This document shows, piece after piece, positions 7,641-16,118 of a stretch of 21,848 bases of DNA. This DNA comes from Amphimedon queenslandica (Eukaryota > Porifera > Demospongiae > Haplosclerida > Niphatidae): assembly GCF_000090795.2 (NCBI RefSeq), contig NW_003546539.1:69311-91158 (forward strand), given 5' to 3'. Position numbers and translations under genes: made by a program. Under the pieces are notes generated by a model. The model was not told where the DNA came from and did no database searches. It saw nothing but the letters and a program-made list of their open reading frames with translations. The first letter of the stretch is position 1. Each line of letters opens with the position of its first letter.

Positions 7641-8223
7641 TATAATTATACATAATTATAAATAAGTTTACCTTGTACTAATAGGGTTTGGCTTTAAAGT
7701 CATGCCCTAACAAACGCTAGGCAAACCTTGAAATACTCATGAGTTGGTGTGCCAATAATACATGACTTCAAATCATGAAAACGACCTCAGCAGTAATCTT
7801 TCTTTGGATGATGTAGTAAAAGACAAGAACCATACAATAATGTTGTTTTGATGCCATTATTGTTTCTCGTTAATAATCAATCAATTAATTACATGGACCA
7901 CACCCACCTATGAATATAATTAAAATCTCAATTTTTCAGCACGCTTCACGCACCCAATAGGGGCCCTATCATCATTTTCATCCCAGCTATGCCCCTGGTT
8001 ACAAACAGGTTAATTTCATTAATTAGCAACCAGTATGTTTTTACAAGTAGCTATACTTAAAACACTGAGATGGAAGTAAGAGTAAAGGAGATGATTTAAG
8101 CTGCGCTTTCCTCTTCTCTTTATTAATCTTCAATTAAGACTGGGCCTGCATTATCATCCCAACCCATCATGAAGCAGTTTTTATTTTACCTCCCATGTCA
8201 ACAATTACTTACGTAAAGTGAAA
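7641..8223. other. No gene assigned
   Basis: AT-rich. Apart from the WL/NARQ scrap at 7686-7730 mentioned with BAF-like copy 2, no motif was read. A more G+C-rich stretch at about 7930-8000 (ACGCACCCAATAGGGGCCC) has no obvious partner. Confidence 0.35.
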
Positions 8224-9545
8224 ATGAATGCAATCTCACAATCCACTGCTAAGTCGACTTCCTGGGCTTTAAACATATAAAAGAAATGGGCAGACAATAG
8301 AAAAGTATTGGGTCACAATTTCCCTGACAGAGCACCACATTTGTTAGAAATATCTGAATTAAATGATTGGATAACTAAATTAATAGTAGAAATAAGGATG
8401 AAGGATGGGAAAGAATACCCGGCCAGTACACTGCATCAAACAATTGTAGGCAGGAGAATGGAAGATGGGAAATATCAATATAATGCGAAGTGGACGTATC
8501 ACCACTGGACGATGTGGACAAAGCTCTGCAACTTAAACTGTTTAGAAGCTATTTTGCAGTTTGAATGTTTTGGACATAATGTGAACAAGATGACAATGAG
8601 CTGAAAACATGCAAAATTACGAGTGACAACCAAGTTTTTATAGAATGGTAAGCATGACCCTGCTGCATTATAAATTAAGCTTTTACATTTGTATTTGTGA
8701 TAATAGGAATAAACCCGTAAGCAGTCATTTGCTAAAACTACTGCCAGATATACTACACAGGGTTGGTTTCTTAGTTAAGGTTTGTTTATATTCCATTATA
8801 CCTAGTTCGTGTACATGTATTTAATAGGAAGAAGTATCTATAAGAGTTGGGAATTTCGATGTTAGACCCAGTGCTCCTAACCCAGTTGGCCTTTTAGAAG
8901 TCCTTTGTCAATTCTCCAACCTTCATCCCATGTAAGAAACCTTAAAGCCAGTTGAATTAAGAGTTAAAGTATGCCTGTTTCTCAATGTCTTATAATATCA
9001 TAACATTAATTTTAGGTGCAAAACTACTGATTCAAACGAAAAATTCAAATATTTTATTGATGCACTGCAGCACTTTTCTGTAGAAAAATCTGTATATAAT
9101 AGTTGTGAAGTAACTTTGTACTCTAAATTTGTTTCTAGGCCACTAAAAATATGCCAGGTTATTGCATGATATTAGAAAATTGTTCATCTAGCACTAGGCT
9201 AATGCTAAGACCAGGGTTTGGGTCAATTACTTGGGATTTAAGTTTCAATCTACTTGAAGCACAAGTAACTGAGTGCTTTGATTATAAGAAGAAACATGTG
9301 ACACATAAGGCAGTTCTGTCCATCATTAAACTTTATTCACCATGAATAGCACCAAGAAGACTTTCGATGATGAGATTAAATAAATAATAGCAAGCACAAC
9401 ATACATCAAGAAACAAGCAGAACCAATTACAACGACTGACAAGAAATTGCTGTGGGAAAAGGGAGAGCTAAATGAAGGTTCACCACACATATCAGTGCTT
9501 GAAACAATGATATTTATGTGTGGGATTTACTCAAGCATTAAGTAA
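8224..9545 (+). pseudogene. DUF3504 / Crypton-type recombinase-derived gene, copy 2, in two pieces
   Basis: The 5' piece (8224-8440) begins at ATG 8224 with NAISQSTAKSTSWAL and KKWADNRK. It continues LNDWITKLIVEIRMKDGKEY and PASTLHQTIVG, the N-terminal SAM-like part of DUF3504, broken by a TAA at 8278-8280. The frame stays open to 8604 but similarity stops near 8440. The 3' piece (9384-9542, same strand) reads KKQAEPITTTDKKLLWEKGE and VLETMIFMCGIYSSI, matching the start of the DUF3504 catalytic domain, where the family has KKQAEPLT...LWEKGxLG...LLxTxxFxxGxxFxLR. It is preceded by a TAA at 9381. The catalytic Arg is lost with the end of the frame at 9543. About 900 bp of unrelated or intronic sequence separate the pieces. 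Copy 1 is at 4417-5389. Confidence 0.55.
8828..9169 (+). CDS. Candidate two-exon frame lying inside DUF3504 copy 2, unrecognised
   Basis: Exon 8828-8931 follows ATTTAATAG and ends CCCAT|GTAAGA. Exon 9016-9169 follows TTAATTTTAG. Joining them keeps phase (AT + G) and gives an open frame of about 85 codons ending at TGA 9167. The product includes SIRVGNFDVRPSAPNPVGLL, CQFSNLHPM and FIDALQHFSVEKSVYNSCEV. I do not recognise it. The consistent splice phase is the only support. It may be a central exon pair of the surrounding gene or an independent remnant. Confidence 0.3.
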
Positions 9546-10277
9546 ATTATTTACTTATGCAATAAGAGGTCCTTGTATCAGGACTTGCAGTATATCTCCT
9601 CCTACAAAATTAATAATGGCAACATGGATAGATTTTCTAAAAGATAACGCAAACCCAGTTAGTAAATTAATTACTAAATAATTAACGTTAATCAAATAGA
9701 TATACTAGACACAATAACATTACAGGGTTCAAGCGACTGTCTCCATAAAAACCATTCATATAAAAACAAATAATACCCAAGCCCTATCAAGCTCTATATA
9801 GCACTATGACACTTTAACCTGGCTGTCATAAAAATTGGTCAACCGTGTTCATGTCAAGAGTTTAAGTTGCTTGGTTTGAACTCATTTCCTGGCAGGAATA
9901 CACAACTACAAAAACTCATTCGTAGATAAATCTACAAACCTTCGGACATTAAGTGTTAAGGATCACACAGTAAGCAACATGTATATACAAGCAATGTTAT
10001 TACTGAAAAGAGAAAAAGGTATGGATTTGCCTAAATATCCAATTGCAAAGGGGCTTAATTACTACAATGAATGAGTCGAGTCTACTCACAAAGCAATCTA
10101 GAAGTTTGCAAAAGAGAAGCTATTAATGACAAAGATAAGGCAATTTGTGAGTTAAAAGAGAAACATAGTGTTGACCTTGGCCATGGATAATACAAGAATG
10201 ATCATTCATGTGCTAATTTTATAATGACTTGGGGCAATTTTCTTCAATGCTGTTTCCAATTTTTTCATTCACACCAG
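9546..10277. other. No gene assigned; precedes the pogo exon
   Basis: AT-rich, with a small stem (TTAGTAA / TTACTAA around ATTAA) near 9659-9677. A Lys/Glu-rich scrap near 10120-10190 could be former exon sequence of the pogo-type gene that begins at 10278, but no helix-turn-helix motif can be read. Confidence 0.3.
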
Positions 10278-10473
10278 GAAGCCAAACCCCTTCAAAGATG
10301 GTGTTCCTGGTGATGACTGGTGGCAATCTTTTATGAAGAGACATCCCCAACTGACAAAAAGGAAGCCAAAGTCTCTACAATTAATATGTGCCAAGGCAGC
10401 AACGGCTGATGTAGTTCAACATTGGTTTTCCAAGTGTCATGGGCCAACACTTGAGTCTCTGATTATGTTTTAA
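10278..10473 (+). pseudogene. pogo/Tigger-type transposase exon (CENP-B-like HTH end and linker)
   Basis: A good acceptor (TTTTTCATTCACACCAG) ends at 10277. The frame then reads KPNPFKDGVPGDDWWQSFMK, RHPQLTKRKPKSLQ, AKAATADVVQHWFSKC and PTLESL before TAA 10471. This matches the second half of the CENP-B/Tc5 DNA-binding domain and the following linker of pogo/Tigger (DDE_1) transposases, where G-x-PGxDWxxxFxxRHPxL and AxAAT...V..WF are conserved. The catalytic DDE domain does not follow. Only this exon is kept here. A pogo-type C-terminus lies at 14755-15210, 4.3 kb downstream on the same strand, and could belong to the same ancestral copy split by later insertions. Confidence 0.65.
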
Positions 10474-10865
10474 GAAGGTGGCCATATTTTTTAAATTTTT
10501 CATAGTACAAACCAATCTGAGTAATGTCACTATCTACCTTTTTGCCTCCATGTGGTTTCCAACATTGCATTAGAGTCATGGAGAATTTTGCAATATATTC
10601 ACATATCAGACTGGAAGAGGTGATAATTAGAGCCTTTGGCATGAAGGCACCAATTGAGTTTTTGGAGACCCTGCCTACCATGCAAGTCCACATTGAAGGC
10701 CTCACTGAGAGAGTTGATGTGGATTTTACAGGATCATCCGGTGCTTACAACTACATTTAAATGCTAGAGCGCAGGATGCATTTCAGTTAGTCTCTTGCCT
10801 TGCTAGAGGTGGCTGATTGGATCTAAAGCTAGTTGCAAGTCAAAAAGTCTACATTGTGAGTCAAG
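10474..10865. other. Two opposing short frames, neither assigned
   Basis: The plus strand is open at 10524-10760 (VIIRAFGMKAPIEFLETL, TERVDVDFTGSSGAYNYI) and the minus strand at 10705-10463. Neither has a recognised motif. The plus frame has the more protein-like composition. No splice context decides between them. Confidence 0.2.
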
Positions 10866-11100
10866 ATGTCTTCGTCTTCCTCTTCTACGTCTTCGGTGGC
10901 AACTTCATCGAGAGCTGCAACTGCTGCTTCCAATGGTGCCAGGTCTACGCCATCTGGATCTGGCCCGACAGTAACTTATTCCTCTCTGATGGCAGCAATA
11001 CAGGAGGCAGTCCGAAAGGAAGTTTCTGAAGCAGTCTCCAGGGCATTGCCGGCCGCAGCGGTACTTTCATCATCTACGACAGTACCAGAGGCTGCAGGAG
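10866..11100 (+). CDS. First exon of a Ser/Ala/Thr-rich protein, possibly a retroelement ORF1
   Basis: ATG at 10866 (GTCAAGATGT, with A at -3) begins MSSSSSSTSSVATSSRA. The low-complexity run is followed by a predicted helix, TYSSLMAAIQEAVRKEVSEA, then ALPAAAV. A donor-like GAG|GTAGAT lies at 11101, although the frame stays open to 11327. The region is clearly more G+C-rich than its surroundings, which supports recent coding use. I recall similar starts (Ser-rich, then LMAAI-EAV-xEV) in DIRS-like or other retroelement ORF1 proteins of cnidarians and sponges, but this is a weak recollection and the exon could belong to a host gene. Confidence 0.4.
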
Positions 11101-11682
11101 GTAGATTGCTAATTGTTTATACACATAATTCTATACTAATTTGCTCTAAATCCTGTGTCGGCCAATTTTATCTATTCTATTTTACAACCTTTATGCATTC
11201 AACTTTTTACGTGCACAGACGGCCATATCTATTCCATGTTCTACATGGTTGGATATGGATAGCACAACCCAAGGACTGCCATCTGAATGCCGGGCAGTCA
11301 CATATTCCACATTATTACATCATGTGAATTGAATGCTTTAAAGTAAGCAAGTACAAGTAAAGTAAATAAGTCTTAATGTATACGTATTTTGCTGCAAGCA
11401 AGGAAAAGCATCCATAAATACATGTACACAAATGATGACACGAGAAGGAGGAGACATAATTGATGTTATATACATGTACAAACAAACTACAAACCATTTA
11501 TCTTTCACATGTACTCTATTCTATTAATTCATCAAAATAATTCATAAATTTAAATTAAAAAAATCTTGACGAATGCCTAAGTATAGTGGGTTTCTTTTGG
11601 GGAAGTTCGTTGAATTAATTAAATTGATTTTCATAAAAAATTCACTATAAGAGTCTGAGCAGGATGCTGTATAATGTTATAG
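11101..11682. other. No gene assigned; probable intron or spacer
   Basis: AT-rich with two TACATGTA octamers (11419, 11471). If the frames at 10866 and 11683 belong to one gene this would be its intron, but nothing links them. Confidence 0.3.
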
Positions 11683-11986
11683 GTCAGTCAGGATTAAGGA
11701 AGAAGTATTTAAACAAATGATAAGGGAACTGACTGAGCTGGGTCCCAACATACACAGGTATAAAACTGAATACCAGTTCAGAGGTAGATTCCAGTTGTCT
11801 GAGATTCTTGGACTGGCAAAGACAGCAAATGGCTCTTTGCCACCAGGTGTGACATGCCACTACCACTTGGACCACAAGACTTATATTGAGTCTATACAAT
11901 CATACTACAGGTACTCTGTAAGCAATGGTCTCTTTACAGGCAGAGACAGTGGGCTAGTCACACTGCAGAAGAGGTTGTTTTTTTGA
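11683..11986 (+). CDS. Exon-like open frame, compact unknown domain
   Basis: After TAATGTTATAG an open frame of about 100 codons reads VRIKEEVFKQMIRELTELG, PNIHRYKTEYQFRGRFQLSE, ILGLAKTANGSLPPGVTCHY, HLDHKTYIESIQSYYRYSV and SNGLFTGRDSGL, ending TGA 11984. There is no internal stop. The mixture of aromatic, His and Cys residues and the G-x-PPGVTCHYHLDH segment look like a folded domain, but I do not recognise it. An ATG at 11717 lies inside, so a start there is possible too. Confidence 0.35.
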
Positions 11987-12041
11987 CTGTATAACATCTT
12001 TGGAATATGGAGCTATATAATGGGTCCATACGTGGCTCCAG

Positions 12042-12230
12042 TTGATGCCATCAATCTACACACCAACAAATGCAGTTCCTAATGTACCAGTTACTATAAA
12101 TGCACCAACAGATACAGTACAGGTTCCTGGCATACCAGTTGGCATGAATACAGCTTATGGAACAGCTACAGGAGTAGTACATACAACACAAAATGTTGCT
12201 TATACTAGATCTACTGGTAACACAAACTGA
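12042..12230 (+). CDS. Small Pro/Thr/Val-rich open frame
   Basis: ATG at 12044 or the open-frame limit at 12042 gives a 62-codon low-complexity product (PTNAVPNVPVTINAPTDTV, GIPVGMNTAYGTATGVV). It has no recognised domain. Such repeats can arise in disordered tails, so this could be the last exon of the preceding frame (11683-11986). Confidence 0.2.
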   Translation: MMPSIYTPTNAVPNVPVTINAPTDTVQVPGIPVGMNTAYGTATGVVHTTQNVAYTRSTGNTN

Positions 12231-12473
12231 TGCTGTTGTATATAAAGCAATCCAATAATGGAGTGTGTTTGTTATATTTGTAGTGACGAGTTAGTTCTTA
12301 CTTTATCAATTTTTATTATTGTTTTCAAAATTGCACAAATGTAGACCAGTTGTTTTCATTTTCTTTTTTAAATTAGTTAATTTTTATAGTTAAGAAATCT
12401 ATACTATAAACATAAATGAAGCGCCCTTCAGCGCACTTCATCTACTACACCATACTACCCTCATAGGGCAAGC
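12231..12473. other. Spacer with short near-palindrome
   Basis: AT-rich. At 12418-12441 TGAAGCGC...GCGCACTTCA forms an imperfect inverted repeat just upstream of the ATG at 12474. Confidence 0.35.
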
Positions 12474-12653
12474 ATGACAAGATCTAGAGAAAATCCGTCT
12501 CTTGAGGAGTCAACTCAAAGGGACAGAGAGACTAACTCAAATCTCTTACAAGATATCAGAGAACATCTTGTAAAGCCACATTTTGCCAAGAAAGACTTTT
12601 TCTGTGCTGAAAGAGCTCCAAAGGGAGTAACACGGTGCTTGAAAACTAAATAA
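12474..12653 (+). CDS. Small 59-codon frame, unrecognised
   Basis: The frame starts MTRSRENPSLEESTQRDRE and continues LLQDIREHLVKPHFAKKDFF. It is highly charged and has no known motif. It is in the same frame as the DDE-like ORF at 12984 and lies 330 bp upstream, so it may be an N-terminal exon of that gene. Confidence 0.25.
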   Translation: MTRSRENPSLEESTQRDRETNSNLLQDIREHLVKPHFAKKDFFCAERAPKGVTRCLKTK

Positions 12654-12983
12654 GACCTGTATGTATAAAATTGCAAATGTACAGTTTATGTGGCCATTTA
12701 TACCACAAGATGTAACTACTCAAGTTATGTTGTGTCAGAGTAGTTAAACTACTATTGAGAGAATTAAACCTCTGCTTCCCATATTTCACACTAGAGCTAT
12801 AAAAAGAGCTGTATTTCAAAAATTTGGATGTATATCTAATAATGCATGCACTGCGGTATTTTTACAACAGGTATTATAAAATTTATGTGACTTTACATGA
12901 TGTGTCATACATGTCTAGGTGAAAGCTCTGCTTCTACCACTGATCAAAGTATTATTGATAAAAGAGTTAAAGAAATCATATAA

Positions 12984-13619
12984 TTGGAGGATTTAGACAT
13001 TGTTGCCGATCTTAGGACACATGATGGTGCTATATCCACTTGTTATGAGGCTTTTTGGGACAAATGCAATCATTTTCTTAATAAGGACATTGGGATAGCT
13101 GTTGATGACAGTAGGCATGGTCAAGTTACTCATTTAGCATGTGCTATATCAATAAGAGATTTTACTACTCAAGTCCTGTCTCGATGTCCTGAGGGCACAG
13201 CAATACCATCTGAAGAATGGGTAAGGCTTCAGTTCTGGCCAAAGAACCCTACACAAACAGTTTCATTACAAAATACTGGCCGCTTTAACTTAAAATTTAT
13301 GGTTCAACAACAACAATGGAGGCAGAGCCATCCGAATGCCCATTATGTGGCAGCTTACTTTCGGTATATGAGGAAATATGCCCTCAGACTATGTTCCCTG
13401 CGTTCATTCATATGTCTTGATGATAAATACAAGATAAAGATAGGGGAGACTGACTATCCTGTAGTGTCAGCTGTTACGGGGAAGATAGTCTCTGATTGTA
13501 ATGACGAAACTTTGGCAGTTGGGGATCATGATTTTACAAAGTTCTCTATTGTACAGGGGAGTGCCTTTAGTGATGTAGTGAGTAAGGTCTTTGCCTTTCA
13601 AACAAGCCATCCACAGTAG
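12984..13619 (+). CDS. 211-codon frame of a probable unclassified DDE-type protein, 3' truncated
   Basis: This is the longest frame in the window. Conserved-looking blocks are IGIAVDDSRHGQVTHLACAI (about 35-55), RCPEGTAIPSEEWVRLQFWP (68-86), TGRFNLKFMVQQQQWRQSHP (98-117), FICLDDKYKIKIGE (142-155) and VGDHDFTKFSIV (179-190). I recall this block order from large families in cnidarians, lancelets and sponges. There LDDK is followed farther on by TDGGPD-type and NPxE-type motifs, which together look like a DDE/RNase-H-like triad. The DDE assignment is inference. Here only the first acidic motif is present. Similarity ends near residue 190 and the last 20 codons look foreign. No good ATG begins the frame. 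A possible upstream exon is 12778-12870, but the phase across 12871-12918 does not fit. Confidence 0.5.
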   Translation: MEDLDIVADLRTHDGAISTCYEAFWDKCNHFLNKDIGIAVDDSRHGQVTHLACAISIRDFTTQVLSRCPEGTAIPSEEWVRLQFWPKNPTQTVSLQNTGRFNLKFMVQQQQWRQSHPNAHYVAAYFRYMRKYALRLCSLRSFICLDDKYKIKIGETDYPVVSAVTGKIVSDCNDETLAVGDHDFTKFSIVQGSAFSDVVSKVFAFQTSHPQ

Positions 13620-13639
13620 CTTGACCCTTTCCCTTCCCT

Positions 13640-13877
13640 TTCTCCTTCACCTTCTTTTCCTCCATGCCTGAAAATTCCTTGAACCTTGGGATGTAACTCC
13701 CAAGTGCTTCTGAAGATTAGTTGTATTAAATGACTTATAAGACTTTCCTCCACAAGACACTTTCTCCTGACAAGTACCACACACAGCTTTTGTGTTGTCA
13801 GTTACACAAATATAAAAAGGCCAAATGACACTCTTTTTCTTCCTTTCCATAGCTGCTTCATCACTGTAAGGCAACAA
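13640..13877 (-). pseudogene. BED zinc-finger fragment (hAT/ZBED type), frameshifted
   Basis: The minus-strand frame begins MLPYSDEAAMERKKKSVIWP and contains AVCGTCQEKVSCGGKSYKSF and NTTNLQKHL. This is the BED finger pattern (aromatic start, CxxC, then NLxxHL). The second zinc His is lost in this frame but appears as ELHPKV in the next one, indicating a one-base shift at about 13698-13705. BED fingers sit at the N-terminus of hAT transposases and ZBED proteins. The transposase body that should follow is absent, because the next sequence (below 13640) is the opposite-strand DDE-like frame. Probably one element was cut by insertion or recombination. Confidence 0.6.
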
Positions 13878-13895
13878 TAGTTCAATGTCAGCAAC

Positions 13896-13941
13896 ATGTG
13901 ACAGCCAATGGTCATTTCATGTGACAACCTATGGTCATTTA
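13896..13941. repeat. Two tandem copies of a 23-bp unit
   Basis: 13896-13918 and 13919-13941 read ATGTGACAGCCAATGGTCAT and ATGTGACAACCTATGGTCAT (first 20 bases). 20 of 23 bases are identical. Confidence 0.7.
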
Positions 13942-14116
13942 TGACTATTTTTTGTCATTGATAAGCACAAGTGCATATTCAATGCTGACAAAAGTAGTTT
14001 TCTCTGAGTGGCAGGCCAGCAAATATTATCTGTAAGAAACCTCCACAGCCAATCATTGGGGAGTCGGGAAGGGAAAATATAACTGTACAAGTGCGTATTG
14101 ATGATCTTGGAAAAAT
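13942..14116. other. No gene assigned
   Basis: A short open stretch near 14040-14150 (ENITVQVRIDDLGKIPPKYF) overlaps the next frame and is not recognised. Confidence 0.25.
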
Positions 14117-14338
14117 TCCTCCAAAATATTTTTTCTCGGCTCAGCAGGCCCTGAACTAAAAACTATCACAGTAAGGAATCTGATACAATGTGGTAACGAA
14201 TTCAAAATACTGCATCAGAAACATAATTACTCTAAAAATGATGTCTTGCAGCAAATAAAAATTGTATATAACATCAACATTACTCCAGAGAAGCTATCAC
14301 TGTTTGAAAGTTTATTGAAGATCATTGAAGAGTTGTAA
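14117..14338 (+). CDS. Open frame of about 73 codons, unrecognised
   Basis: The frame reads GSAGPELKTITVRNLIQCGN, EFKILHQKHNYSKNDVLQQI, then NITPEKLSLFESLLKIIEEL before TAA 14336. There is no stop inside. The C-terminal end is helical and leucine-rich. There is no ATG in context; it is probably an exon remnant. Confidence 0.25.
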   Translation, partial: SSKIFFLGSAGPELKTITVRNLIQCGNEFKILHQKHNYSKNDVLQQIKIVYNINITPEKLSLFESLLKIIEEL

Positions 14339-14754
14339 AATATGAAACTTTATTTATAGAACTGGATGCTTAATATAGCTGAAGTAAAAAGTAAAGAAGA
14401 CATAGAAGAAATTTGTGAAGTAATAGCTGCATTCAACCATTAGAGGAGTAGCTATACACTACGTTAGAACAACCTTATCAATTTACTGTATAAAACATTG
14501 TCAATTTAATGAATAGAACCTTATCAATTTAATTTAATGTATCAATTTAATGATATGAGCTATTCTTTATCAATGTTATCAATTTATTATCAATAAAATT
14601 CTCACTGGCTCTGCTTTAAATTACTGCTAGAAGAGGTACTGAAAACACCTCATGGCCGACACTACAAATGGTGGATCTATTGGTACAGAATATGCTGCAT
14701 GTCTGTCTGTCCCTACTACTACATCTACAGCTTCATTAGGAGATGAGCTTAGAT
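14339..14754. other. AT-rich spacer with TATCAATTTA words
   Basis: TATCAATTTA and close variants occur at least five times between 14470 and 14600, a simple diverged repeat. From 14652 an open Thr/Ser-rich stretch (MADTTNGGSIGTEYAACLS, VPTTTSTASLGDEL) precedes the pogo-type C-terminus and may be part of it. Confidence 0.4.
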
Positions 14755-15210
14755 AGCACTTTTGGTAAGCTTTTATAATCCTCCAGGCCAAATAAGGAGA
14801 GTACAAGTGGTAAGCGTCTTACAGGAAAGGGTAAGAGTCTGGCATCTGAAGAAGCAGGGCATCACCTTCAAAAAGATTTGGAAGAGAAAAGGAAGAAAGG
14901 ATGAAAAAGAAGCAAAAACGAAAAGAAAAGCAACAAAATTTTTTTTAATGGAAAATGGAAACAGAGCAAAACTACATATACGTTAGTAGAGTTTGAGGAA
15001 GAATTGCCAGTACAACCAGAGCCAACTAGTGGGCAGTCGAGAACAATGTGCTTAGAGTGTAAAATGTATCACGAACTGAATGATGCAGATGAAGATTGGA
15101 TAGAGTGCAAAAATTATTTTAATTGGTACCATGCTATTTGTGTTGGTATCATTTCACATGTACATGTAACCTATGCCAAAAATGTAGTAGGTGCACCTTT
15201 ATACACATAT
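14755..15210 (+). pseudogene. pogo/Tigger-type transposase C-terminus with PHD finger
   Basis: In one frame with two stops (about 14770 and TGA 14902), the sequence reads STFGKLL, then PNKESTSGKRLTGKGKSLAS, a Lys/Glu-rich coiled segment, VEFEEELPVQPEP, and a PHD-like finger: CLECKMYHELNDADEDWIEC, NWYHAICVGI. The last CxxC (NLCQKC) is present only after a one-base frame change near 15150. The fourth ligand position is Tyr (WIECKNY) where Cys is expected. The SxFxKLL / SGKR / KKKEKEER / PHD order is typical of C-termini of invertebrate pogo/Tigger transposases. The DDE domain is missing upstream. It could derive from the same gene as the exon at 10278. Confidence 0.5.
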
Positions 15211-15742
15211 AATACTTACTCTGTTCTCCTATTCATGTTGCCTTACTATGCTATAAACCTTTTTTCCTGCCATCCTTGCCTAGTAACTTATGTGTATACC
15301 TCCATAATTTATTACACCCACATTGCCCCAGTATGCAATATTTAAATAACTTTATGATGGTATATGGCACAAAACATGCATGTATAATAATATACTCCCA
15401 AAAGAGCTGAGAGTGGTACTATGCAAAGAACTCTCATCAGCTAAGTGTTTTAGTTTGTAAGCAGATGGTAGCACAAATTCAGAAAACATGAAAAAACAGT
15501 GGTAAGATTACTTCAAGTTGCTAACCAGGGAAACCAGCTCAGATTTCATTGTAACTATTAAAGACAGGTAGAGGAGGAGGATGAGCAGGACCTCAGAGTA
15601 TACCTGGAGGTGTAGGTCTGTAGCACCATGTAAAACATGTTAATAGGACAAAAGCACATTATTATTCACTGTCAGAATATTATATAAATAGAATACTTTT
15701 CAATGCGTGGGCAAACTTCTTCCAACACTAACACATGATCTT
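15211..15742. other. No gene seen
   Basis: The frame from the PHD region stays open to 15345 but is hydrophobic and low in information, probably intron read-through. The remainder is AT-rich. Confidence 0.35.
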
Positions 15743-15756
15743 ATTTCCATAGCAAC
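15743..15756. promoter_or_regulatory. Candidate RFX X-box (ATTTCCATAGCAAC)
   Basis: It matches the X-box consensus RTHNYYWTRRNRAC at all positions. A near-match, GTTTCCATGGAATT, follows at 15767-15780. No gene start is clearly placed next to it, so function is speculative. Confidence 0.2.
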
Positions 15757-15830
15757 GCTCTAAACGGTTTCCATGGAATTTCATTGAACTTTTTTATCAC
15801 AAAAATTAGCAGCCGCGAATATATCCAGAC

Positions 15831-16118
15831 CTACAGTATATATGGCTGCAGCCAAAAATTAGTTCCTGTGCCAATATAATGGTTCAAAAATGAATTGGCA
15901 TCTTCATAATAGTTTATTTCTACTGTCCCAATACTTCTCAAATTATAAATGCTACCACTTATATCTGCAGCTGAAAAGAAGTTGGTTTTAGAGACACTAT
16001 TGTTGCATTGCCTATGGGATACAGCAAAAGTATCATATATATGGCCGTCTACCTTTGCTGTTTGACAACTTGAGAGGATCGCCATCAGGAACATTGATTG
16101 CATTAGTGGTATGTCCAT
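15831..16118 (-). CDS. 95-codon frame with a possible signal peptide
   Basis: The minus-strand ATG at 16118 starts MDIPLMQSMFLMAILSSCQT, a hydrophobic N-terminus that could act as a signal peptide, followed by polar sequence (VDGHIYDTFAVSHRQCNN, SIYNLRSIGTVEINYYEDA). It has no internal stop, and ends at a stop at 15831. There are three Cys in all and no recognised domain. The ATG context is weak (T at -3). It could be a small secreted protein gene, one exon of a longer gene, or chance. Confidence 0.25.
   Translation of the reverse strand: MDIPLMQSMFLMAILSSCQTAKVDGHIYDTFAVSHRQCNNSVSKTNFFSAADISGSIYNLRSIGTVEINYYEDANSFLNHYIGTGTNFWLQPYIL

Noticed and set aside
9725-9750. GGTTCAAGCGA as a tRNA/SINE B box
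   Set aside because: There is no A box at proper distance, no cloverleaf and no A-rich tail.
10463-10705. Minus-strand frame opposite 10524-10760
   Set aside because: It is probably the shadow of the plus frame; no motif and no splice or start context favours it.
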